From: Alphaproteobacteria bacterium
GTDB taxonomy: Bacteria; Pseudomonadota; Alphaproteobacteria; RF32; CAG-977
Direction of reading: 5' to 3'
Length of the DNA stretch: 5,199 nucleotides
Assembly: GCA_017476085.1 (NCBI GenBank)
Contig: JAFVEJ010000209.1
Location: 1 to 5,199 of the forward strand
The notes below the pieces were generated by a model, which worked only from the letters and a program-made list of their open reading frames with translations, was not told where the DNA came from and searched no databases. The translations under genes were made by a program, and so were the position numbers. Below, piece by piece: positions 1 through 5,199 of this stretch (position 1 is the first letter of the stretch; each line of letters starts with the position of its first letter).

Positions 1-524
1 AGTTGGCGCATATCCGGCTGGCAACGGTCGGCAAAATGGAATACGCGAATTCGCACCCGTTTATTTTGCGCGACAACCTGAATCGGGCGTGGACATTGGC
101 GCATAACGGCACGATTTTCGACGGGACAAAGACGGATGCTTATGCCGCCGCGCAGGAAGGCTCCACCGACAGCGAACGGATTTTGTATTATCTGGTTGAT
201 CAGGTCAATCAACGCCAATCCGCGTTAAATCGGGAACTGACGGCAAGGGAGCGCTTCGCTCTGATTGACGAATTGATCGGCGGATTGGCACCGAACAATA
301 AGTTGAACCTGACGCTTTACGACGGGGAGTTGCTGTACGTTCATTCCAACTATGCCGATTCGTTGTTTATGAAGGAAACGGACGGCGCGGCGGTGTTTGC
401 GACTGTTCCGTTGGATGACGGTGATTGGAAACCTCTGCCGTTTATGACGCCGCTGGCCTATCACTACGGCAAGCGAATGTTCACCGGCACTTGCCACGGT
501 TTTGAATATAAGCTGGCCGCCTAG
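1..524 (+). CDS. Class II glutamine amidotransferase, C-terminal part (5' end outside window)
   Basis: The protein is a glutamine-hydrolysing domain of the Ntn type (GATase_4/GATase_6-like, related to YafJ and EgtC), presumably cytoplasmic. It shows AHIRLATVG, then NSHPF, then AHNGTIFD, then STDSE: the usual order of substrate-binding and oxyanion motifs in class II amidotransferases. The catalytic N-terminal Cys is not visible, so the true start lies to the left of the window. The TTG at position 3 is only an in-frame codon inside the conserved HIRxAT motif, not a start. The C-terminus (MFTGTCHGFEYKLAA) looks natural and ends at TAG 522-524. No acceptor-substrate domain is seen, so the role of the released ammonia is unknown. 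The gene is richer in G+C than the rest of the window and converges on the peptidase gene. No terminator follows directly; the first strong one on this strand is at 1096-1122. Confidence 0.85.
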   Translation, partial: LAHIRLATVGKMEYANSHPFILRDNLNRAWTLAHNGTIFDGTKTDAYAAAQEGSTDSERILYYLVDQVNQRQSALNRELTARERFALIDELIGGLAPNNKLNLTLYDGELLYVHSNYADSLFMKETDGAAVFATVPLDDGDWKPLPFMTPLAYHYGKRMFTGTCHGFEYKLAA

Positions 525-1072
525 TACTGCCGGCTATAAACAATCCTCTTTCTCCTGTCCGCGTAGTCGGCCGCCGTTTCGGGAGAAATGACGGTTTTCG
601 TTTTCGTTCGTTTAACATACGGGTTGTAAAGCGGATTGATGTCCAGAGCCAACCCGAACGAATGATTGGACAGTTTGTCCGAACCGGCGATTTTGCGATA
701 GTTGAAACACGACGTGTTGTTGTCGCGCATTGACGCTTCATCATCGCCTTTATAGTCTTCGATCAGCCGGATCTTTTCGATTTGATACGCGTTGTCGTAC
801 AGCTTTTTAAAAACGGCCAGAACTTTTTGCCCGATTTTTTTGTTGCAGATCAGACGTCCTTTTTGCACCTGATTGTTAAAGTTGTAATGCAAAACGTGAA
901 TGTCAACCAAATCGTCGTAAGAAATTTCCGCGGGTTCATACGGAAAAGAAATGCCCGTGATCCGCTTTTTCAATTCCGGACTTAAAGGCCGGACGAAAAA
1001 TCCGTCCGCCGCTTGCAAATCCGAAGCGGATAAAACCAACACCCAAAAGAAGAACCGGATAAATGTTTTCAT
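521..1072 (-). pseudogene. M15-family (VanY-like) peptidase lacking its C-terminal catalytic end; probable pseudogene
   Basis: The 183-residue product starts with a signal peptide (MKTFIRFFFWVLVLSASDLQA, likely cut near residue 21). It then matches the Peptidase_M15_4 family: HYNFNNQVQKGRL (62-74), KVLAVFKKLYD (83-93), YKGDDEASMRDNNTSCFNYR (107-126), SNHSFGLALDINPLYNPYV (135-153) and PETAADYADR (164-173). H137 and D144 are the expected first two zinc ligands. Family members continue for roughly 35-45 residues with a GWxWGGxW segment and a DYQHF segment that supplies the last zinc-binding His. Both are absent: after ADR the frame reads RKRIVYSRQY and stops. In the adjacent frame the same DNA reads GERGLFIAGS, which resembles the expected continuation, so a one-base frameshift near 552-558 is likely, and homology ends altogether near 525. 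The start is ATG 1070-1072 with AAGGA (1081-1085) eight bases upstream. A short divergent active enzyme is possible but less likely. The intact family trims peptidoglycan peptides in the periplasm. Confidence 0.7.
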
Positions 1073-1088
1073 AATGAAAATCCTTGAT

Positions 1089-1122
1089 AAAAAAAGCTTC
1101 CGGAAAGGCCGGAAGCTTTTTT
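1089..1122 (-). terminator. Strong intrinsic terminator, probably bidirectional
   Basis: An 8-bp perfect stem, GCTTCCGG (1096-1103) with CCGGAAGC (1109-1116), encloses the loop AAAGG. On the minus strand it is followed by seven T (complement of A 1089-1095), and on the plus strand by six T (1117-1122). It begins about 14 bases after the LpoB-like stop codon, so it should end the lipoprotein operon. On the plus strand it is the first clear terminator after the amidotransferase gene. The ribosome binding site of the M15 gene begins only three bases beyond the minus-strand T-tract. Confidence 0.9.
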
Positions 1123-1136
1123 GTTAAAGATAAATT

Positions 1137-1751
1137 TTACCAACCGAAACCGCCGCGTTTGGAGTATTTGGATGTTTTATAGCGAACGCGGCCGACTTCT
1201 TCGCCCGTTTCGATATTGGTCAAGCGCAGGTTGACGGAATATTCTTTGATTGTTTTGCCGTTTAAAGTTTTCGGATTCATACGAACGGCTCCAAACATCA
1301 ACAATTCGGCACCTGTCGCTTTTCCGATTTTTCTGATATCGGAAGTTTTGACCATGCCGTCGTTTTGGTATTGAATTTCTTTTAAGATTCTGTCGCGGGC
1401 TTTCGCGTCAATTAAAGTGAAATCGCCTGAAGCGGAAACTTCATTCAAAAATTCGTCATTCAGGTCGTCAATCGGAAAATATGCTTCCGATGTTTCGTTC
1501 TGTACTTCGGCGATAAACATTTTAGGCGGATGGCCTAACGCATTCAGATAGCGTTGGAATCCACGGTGGCTGTCCAACTGTTTTAAAACGGCTTTAACGG
1601 TGTTTTCCGTATCGGTTTGCAGCCATTCATCCGTGATGCTCATCGCTTTTTCATCACCTTCCGCCGTACTTAAACGTTCGGCCTTGAAATCGGCGCAGCC
1701 CGACAGGGCGAACGAAGCGGCAAAAGCTAAAACAAGTAGAGATTTCTTCAT
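1137..1751 (-). CDS. LpoB/CsgG-like outer-membrane lipoprotein (penicillin-binding protein activator family)
   Basis: The 204-residue lipoprotein has a signal peptide ending in the lipobox LSGC (Cys19). Ala follows the Cys, which suggests outer-membrane retention. Family-type segments are PPKMFIAEVQNET (75-87), the stretch FLNEVSASGDFTLID (101-115), ARDRILKEIQYQNDG (118-132), IGKATGAELLMFGAV (142-156) and YSVNLRLTNIETGEEV (171-186). This order is characteristic of the LpoB (PF13036) branch of the CsgG-like fold. In enterobacteria LpoB crosses the periplasm to stimulate PBP1b; whether this homologue acts on a penicillin-binding protein is unproven, so no symbol is given. The C-terminus is basic and ends in GGFGW. 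The start is ATG 1749-1751 with AAAAGGAA (1759-1766) upstream, overlapping the stop codon of the preceding gene. It is the last gene of the operon, 13 bases after the LPP20-like gene, and is followed by a strong terminator. Confidence 0.88.
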   Translation of the reverse strand: MKKSLLVLAFAASFALSGCADFKAERLSTAEGDEKAMSITDEWLQTDTENTVKAVLKQLDSHRGFQRYLNALGHPPKMFIAEVQNETSEAYFPIDDLNDEFLNEVSASGDFTLIDAKARDRILKEIQYQNDGMVKTSDIRKIGKATGAELLMFGAVRMNPKTLNGKTIKEYSVNLRLTNIETGEEVGRVRYKTSKYSKRGGFGW

Positions 1752-1764
1752 TTTTCGGTTCCTT

Positions 1765-2721
1765 TTAGAAGTTTAAGTTTAAAATATTTTCCTGAATGTA
1801 GGTCTTTAAAGACGTTAAAGCGTTTTTAAAAGCCTGCTGCTGGTTACGTCCCGATTCTTCAATCGTCGTTGCCAGAACATCAATCATTTTTCCTTTTTTA
1901 TCCGGGGCTTTCATCGTGAAATGATAGGCGTATTTCACAAAGCCTTTTACTTTCATATACTGTTCTTCCTCTTCGAAAGAAATGGTGACTTTCGGTGTTT
2001 CTTCGGAAGCGGACGCAGCAAACGTATAGCCGTTTTCTTTCAAAACGGAACGTACCGCCTGATCAAAGGAAGCATTGGGTTTGCCGTCAACGGTCAGAAA
2101 AATATGGCGTTTGCCGATACGGTCTTTTTTGTTGCCGTAAACCTGATCATAAGTGACCTGCTCGGGCATCGGATGGCCGGTCAGAACGGTGTAGCGTCTG
2201 TTATAACCGCGGCGTTCTTCGTACAGTTTTTCCAACTGAACGGCGGCGGCAGGCGTATCTTCTTTCAACAAGAGCTGCATTTTTTGATCCAAAGCGTCGA
2301 TGTCCTGTTTGGTGATGCGGGTGGCCGTCGGTTTGTTCAGAACGGCTAAAGCGTAAACATCTGTCGGCGTTTCGTATGTTTCTTTGATTTCAACAGATTC
2401 CAAAATCACTTCCGATTCATCGGAAATGTAATCTTTCACCTTTGAATAAGAGGTGTCATTTTCGTCAATGAATGTCGTTTCGAAAGATGATTTGATCTTG
2501 GATTCAAAAATCTTGGCGATTTGATTTCTGGCGTCAGTCTGTGCCCGTTTGATGCTCGCTCCCGTTCCGACGGCGCACATTTCGCTTTTGGTACAAGCGG
2601 CAGACGGATTATTGACCCATTTGGGTTGTGTCGCCGCGTCTGTTTTGGTTGCGGCTGTTGCGGCACAAGCCTGCAAGACAATCGCTAAAAAAACAGTCAT
2701 TAAAAATCCCCGTTTTTTCAT
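1765..2721 (-). CDS. LPP20-family lipoprotein
   Basis: The 318-residue lipoprotein starts at ATG 2719-2721. I chose this start because the basic MKKR begins the signal peptide and GGGAAAGGG (2729-2737) sits seven bases upstream. An in-frame ATG at 2727 and TTG at 2739 would add residues before the basic region. The lipobox is LQAC (Cys19), followed by Ala. Residues about 32-130 match the LPP20 pattern: PKWVNNP, then CAVGTGASIKRAQTDARNQI, then IKETYETPTDVYALAVL. Residues about 205-318 form a second domain (IFLTVDGKP, FDQAVRSVLKENGYTF, KVTISFEEEEQ, QQQAFKNALTSLKTYI) that looks like a separate alpha/beta fold I cannot name. Cys43 and Cys49 could form a periplasmic disulfide. LPP20-type proteins include Helicobacter Lpp20 and the flagellum-associated Vibrio FlgP, but no specific role can be assigned here. 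Gaps are 28 bases to the preceding gene and 13 bases to the next. Confidence 0.85.
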   Translation of the reverse strand: MKKRGFLMTVFLAIVLQACAATAATKTDAATQPKWVNNPSAACTKSEMCAVGTGASIKRAQTDARNQIAKIFESKIKSSFETTFIDENDTSYSKVKDYISDESEVILESVEIKETYETPTDVYALAVLNKPTATRITKQDIDALDQKMQLLLKEDTPAAAVQLEKLYEERRGYNRRYTVLTGHPMPEQVTYDQVYGNKKDRIGKRHIFLTVDGKPNASFDQAVRSVLKENGYTFAASASEETPKVTISFEEEEQYMKVKGFVKYAYHFTMKAPDKKGKMIDVLATTIEESGRNQQQAFKNALTSLKTYIQENILNLNF

Positions 2722-2749
2722 AAGCATACCCTTTCCCAACGGTTGTTTT

Positions 2750-3349
2750 TCACCTTTTTAACTCTGCAATGTAAGCGTCAATCGCCTTGTCCGCCGCCGT
2801 TTTGTTTTTGGCGGACAGCGCTTTTGTTGCTTTGGTTTTGCTGGCCTCCAGTGTTTCGGCTAAATCGGATTTTTTGATTTTGTTGACAACATTGCATTTG
2901 TAAGTCGTATAGTTGCTTTTAGCTCCCTTTTCTTTCAGATAATCCCGTTTTTCCCAATATTTCCCGGCAATAACGCTTTCCTGCAGATTAACTAAAATAT
3001 TTTTTTCCAGTTTGTTTTTCAATTCCGAAGAAATCAAAGCGTTTTCGGTTTTGTTTCGTTCAAAGCGACGCATAATTTTTTGCGCGGCATCGGACGCCGT
3101 TTTTTGTATGGCGTCTTTTTCCGCGTTTTTCAGACATAAACGTTGCTTGGGATCGTTTGCTTCTCCGACAAAATAAAGAAATTGCTTGGTTTGGGCGTAT
3201 GAATCTATTCTGTATGCTCTGGACTGAACCGTCCATGCCGGAGCAAACGAAGAATGTTCCGAATTTTCTTTGACAACATAATCGGTTTGAAAAGCGGCAC
3301 ATGCCGACAACATATAAATTGCCGAAAACGCTGCCAAAATCTTTTTCAT
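2750..3349 (-). CDS. Small lipoprotein of unknown function, possibly a diverged LPP20-like protein
   Basis: I do not recognise this 199-residue protein as a named family. It has a clear lipoprotein signal, MKKILAAFSAIYMLSAC, with Cys17 lipidated and AA following. FLYFVGEA (57-64) followed by CLKNAEKDAIQKTASDAAQK (72-91) parallels the VGTG...AQTDARNQIAK arrangement in the LPP20-family neighbour: a strand ending in VG, then an Ala/Asp-rich helix. A later YWEKRDY (131-137) and TYKCNVV (149-155) could be the following strands of the same fold. Cys72 and Cys152 may pair. The C-terminal 45 residues are Lys/Ala-rich and probably helical. The start is ATG 3347-3349 with AAAGGA (3360-3365) ten bases upstream. 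It is second in the operon, 37 bases after the COG3014-like gene. A role in the same envelope assembly is inferred only from its position and lipid anchor. Confidence 0.8.
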   Translation of the reverse strand: MKKILAAFSAIYMLSACAAFQTDYVVKENSEHSSFAPAWTVQSRAYRIDSYAQTKQFLYFVGEANDPKQRLCLKNAEKDAIQKTASDAAQKIMRRFERNKTENALISSELKNKLEKNILVNLQESVIAGKYWEKRDYLKEKGAKSNYTTYKCNVVNKIKKSDLAETLEASKTKATKALSAKNKTAADKAIDAYIAELKR

Positions 3350-3386
3350 AGATAAGATGTCCTTTCTTCAGTGAAGCTCTTTAATT

Positions 3387-4829
3387 CTATCCGTTCGGCA
3401 AATTCAGGTCAATCAGAGCCGGACGGGATTTGGGAACGGTAAACGTAAAGGTTTTTAAGAGGGTTCCGTCAGAGTGTATTTCTCCTGTATAATTTCCCGG
3501 TTTTAAGGCGGCGGATTGCTGAAAAACGGCATGGGGCAATAATCCCCAATAACGTATGTCGGCGTATTCGGACGCTTCAATCAGTTTGGCTTCTGCGGCG
3601 AACATGGCATAAGCCGCTAACCATGAGGAAAAATCGTTATGTTTATAAATAGCGCAGGCGGTAATAATGGCCGTTACATATTTCGTTGTCAGCCGCGCTC
3701 CTTTCTTTGCGATTAATCCGCCGCGCTGGCGTTGAAATTCCCGATAAGCCGTTTCCGAAACGGGCGCTGTCAGCACCATGTTTTTTTCAGTTAAAATTTT
3801 ACCGTTGCGATCTTTGACGATAATTTTATAGTCTTTAATCTTTTCAGGCTTTTGTATCGCCGGAATTTCAAAAGAAATTTTTTGTCCGGGCAAAATCATG
3901 CCCAAGCAATCTTTTGTATCTTTTTTGCTGCCGGCGACCAAAAAAGCGGCAAGAGGAATGTAGAACTCAATTTTTTCCGCAATTTTCGGAGTGATAATTC
4001 CGGCTTTTAAAACAAATTTGACGTTTTCTTTTTTGGGTGCCGCGGCAAATAAATCTTTTCCCTTGTGTTCGGCATATTTTGACAATTTTTCTTTTTTTTC
4101 GCCCGTATAGGCTTCGTAATCGGCGTAAACGGACGTTAGTAATCTTTGAACGTCTTTGTATAACTGTCGCGCGATTTGTTTATCTCCGCCCGATCCGTAG
4201 ATATCATGAATTTCCGCGCCGTATGTTTTCGCAAGCATATCCTGCTTGAAAACTTTTTTATCGTCGGTTTCATTCGTGTAAGCCGTCAACAGACTGTTCC
4301 AATCCAAAATGGAAGCGCGGGCGGCGTTGTAATGCAGCCGTTTTTCGGATTCGGAAAGTTTTTTTTGTTCAATAACTTTTTCGGTTCCGGTTTCTTTATC
4401 ATTTACGGTATAAGATTCGTAAAAGCCTTGTTCATACAAACGGTAATGCGTTATTGACTGATAAAACCGCAGCAAGGAAAGTTCATACTTTTCACCGGCA
4501 TAGGGCACAACTCCGTCTCCGACGACTTGTGCGGCAACGGATTTGGAAACGCTTTTGGTATATAATTCTTTGGATAATTTGTGAGCCTTGTCGAAATTTT
4601 GCAGCGCCTGATAGTATTCGCCTTTCAGATAATGCAAAGATCCCAGTTCAACATAACGAACCAATAAAGACGGTTTATCTGTATAAAAATCTTCGTTTGC
4701 CGCAATTTTTTCCGCACTTTCGAAGTCGTTGTTTTTAACGGCCTCAATCATTTTGGCATGCTCAAGCCCCGTATGGCCGCAAGCCGTCAGAAACAAAACT
4801 AAAAGAAAGGTCGCAGCGAGTCTGAACAT
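3387..4829 (-). CDS. COG3014-like TPR-type lipoprotein
   Basis: The 480-residue lipoprotein starts at ATG 4827-4829: MFRLAATFLLVLFLTAC places the lipobox LTAC at residues 14-17, followed by Gly. Residues about 20-120 are helical with TPR-like pairs (VELGSLHYLKGEYYQALQNF), then VVPYAGEKYELSLLRFYQSI and a helix with HYNAARASILDW. The C-terminal half has the beta-rich pattern I associate with COG3014: VKFVLKAGIITPKIAEKIEF, then ISFEIPAI, then an amphipathic segment with FQRQRGGLIAKKGARLTTKY. This family is uncharacterised; its members are secreted or lipid-anchored and, as I recall, often sit beside LpoB-like genes. The ribosome binding site is weak (GGAT, 4837-4840). The reading frame is open upstream right into EngB, so a fusion protein is formally possible, but an internal lipoprotein signal and a candidate promoter favour this start. 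It is the first gene of the lipoprotein operon. Confidence 0.78.
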   Translation of the reverse strand: MFRLAATFLLVLFLTACGHTGLEHAKMIEAVKNNDFESAEKIAANEDFYTDKPSLLVRYVELGSLHYLKGEYYQALQNFDKAHKLSKELYTKSVSKSVAAQVVGDGVVPYAGEKYELSLLRFYQSITHYRLYEQGFYESYTVNDKETGTEKVIEQKKLSESEKRLHYNAARASILDWNSLLTAYTNETDDKKVFKQDMLAKTYGAEIHDIYGSGGDKQIARQLYKDVQRLLTSVYADYEAYTGEKKEKLSKYAEHKGKDLFAAAPKKENVKFVLKAGIITPKIAEKIEFYIPLAAFLVAGSKKDTKDCLGMILPGQKISFEIPAIQKPEKIKDYKIIVKDRNGKILTEKNMVLTAPVSETAYREFQRQRGGLIAKKGARLTTKYVTAIITACAIYKHNDFSSWLAAYAMFAAEAKLIEASEYADIRYWGLLPHAVFQQSAALKPGNYTGEIHSDGTLLKTFTFTVPKSRPALIDLNLPNG

Positions 4830-5199
4830 AAAAAATATCCGTAAAAAAAACGTTTTTATGATAAAAGAAGACGACGCTAAATACAAGGAAAGATACCAGA
4901 AAGTCAATGTTGCCAATTCGGCGCGCAGTTCGGGTATTCCATTCTTTGTTTCGGAACTGGTCGGGAATAAAACGGGGTAAGCTGCCGTATGTTTTTCAAG
5001 AGCTTTTTGTACCTGAGATATTGTTTTTTGTAAGGCACTGTCAGAAATTTTATCCGTTTTTGTTAAAACGACCTGATAGATGACAGCCGCTTTATCCAAA
5101 ATGGTCATAACGTTTTCATCGGCTTTTTTGATTCCATGGCGGCTGTCTATTAATAAGCAAACACGGCGCAGGTTGGGCCGGCCTTTAAGATATAATGTG
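4830..5199 (-). CDS. engB: Ribosome biogenesis GTPase EngB (YihA/YsxC), C-terminal part, with no stop codon before the next gene
   Basis: EngB is an essential cytoplasmic TRAFAC-class GTPase that helps assemble the large ribosomal subunit. The window holds its C-terminal part, entering at the right edge: YLKGRPNLRRVCLLIDSRHG, then the G4 motif TKTD (5052-5063) inside YQVVLTKTDKI, then the G5-region TSSETKNG and GIPELRAEL. Motifs G1-G3 lie outside the window. The DSRHG and AAVIYQVVLTKTDK style resembles alphaproteobacterial EngB. Family proteins normally end within a few residues of ELRAEL (codons about 4917-4928). Here the frame continues through about 27 hydrophobic, AT-rich codons into the lipoprotein start at 4829 without a stop. 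An out-of-frame TGA lies at 4904-4906, exactly where a stop would be expected, so one extra base (for example in the TT at 4906-4907) would explain the read-through. The native end is probably near 4905; the left boundary given is the last codon before the lipoprotein ATG. Confidence 0.85.
4858..4886 (-). promoter_or_regulatory. Candidate sigma-70-type promoter of the lipoprotein operon
   Basis: On the minus strand TTGTAT (4881-4886) and TATCAT (4858-4863) are separated by exactly 17 bases. The -10 matches consensus at five of six positions; the -35 has only the TTG core. The predicted start of transcription lies about 20 bases before the ATG at 4829. The site sits just after the conserved end of EngB in AT-rich sequence. 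No operator-like repeat is visible. The call rests on pattern and position only. Confidence 0.45.

Noticed and set aside
225..744. Minus-strand open frames opposite the amidotransferase and across the junction, considered as the missing M15 tail
   Set aside because: Beyond GERGLFIAGS none contains the GWxWGG or DYQHF segments, so the missing catalytic end is not hidden in another frame.
782..985. Plus-strand open frame inside the M15 gene
   Set aside because: It is antisense to conserved M15 family sequence and has no recognisable product.
1921..2349. Plus-strand open frame of 142 codons
   Set aside because: It lies wholly antisense to the well-supported LPP20-family gene, and its Phe-rich translation is typical of the complement of Lys/Glu-rich coding DNA.
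2722..2739. TTG at 2739 or ATG at 2727 as start of the LPP20-family gene
   Set aside because: The purine-rich ribosome binding site at 2729-2737 would lie inside the coding region for TTG and too close for ATG 2727, whereas ATG 2721 has ideal spacing and a basic signal-peptide start.
3350..3386. CTTC/GAAG mini-hairpin in the gap between the first two lipoprotein genes, considered as a terminator
   Set aside because: The stem is only four base pairs and has no following T-tract; the gap is better read as an ordinary operon spacer with a ribosome binding site.
4902..4907. TTGACT on the minus strand as a -35 element
   Set aside because: No acceptable -10 hexamer lies 16-18 bases downstream; TTGTAT with TATCAT is the better pair.
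4037..4980. Several overlapping plus-strand open frames opposite the COG3014-like gene and the EngB tail
   Set aside because: They show no family-like motifs and are explained by the real genes on the minus strand.
1..5199. tRNA, rRNA, CRISPR array, insertion sequence or attachment site
   Set aside because: No cloverleaf, regularly spaced repeat, transposase motif or long terminal inverted repeat was seen; almost all of the window is accounted for by genes.

Overview
The window looks like a chromosomal segment of a Gram-negative bacterium. Four consecutive genes encode lipoproteins with clean lipoboxes, and none has Asp at position +2 after the lipidated Cys, which fits outer-membrane sorting. 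The EngB/YihA fragment at the right edge has a sequence style (AAVIYQVVLTKTDK) that reminds me most of Alphaproteobacteria; this taxonomic guess is tentative and comes from memory. In lines I counted by hand, the leftmost gene is about 55-57% G+C and the lipoprotein genes run from the low 30s to high 40s.

Layout from left to right. (1) Positions 1-524, plus strand: the C-terminal part of a class II glutamine amidotransferase. (2) 521-1072, minus: an M15-type peptidase that lacks the end of its catalytic domain. Its stop codon shares the bases CTAG with the stop of the convergent amidotransferase gene. (3) 1089-1122: a strong hairpin terminator with T-tracts on both strands. (4) 1137-4829, minus: four lipoprotein genes, in transcription order a COG3014-like protein, an unrecognised small lipoprotein, an LPP20-family lipoprotein and an LpoB/CsgG-like lipoprotein. 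The gaps between them are 37, 28 and 13 bases and the last three have recognisable ribosome binding sites. (5) 4830-5199, minus: the C-terminal part of the ribosome-assembly GTPase EngB. No stop codon separates it from the first lipoprotein, so the two form one open frame.

How they may work together: the lipoprotein genes form a compact operon, probably started from a candidate promoter (4858-4886) just after the conserved end of EngB and ended by the 1089-1122 terminator. LpoB-like, LPP20-like and COG3014-like proteins plausibly form an outer-membrane/periplasmic assembly linked to the cell wall or envelope, but the sequence gives no direct proof of function. The peptidase lies beyond the terminator and looks degenerate. 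The points most worth checking are the EngB-lipoprotein read-through, the broken peptidase at a compositional junction, and the unrecognised second lipoprotein.
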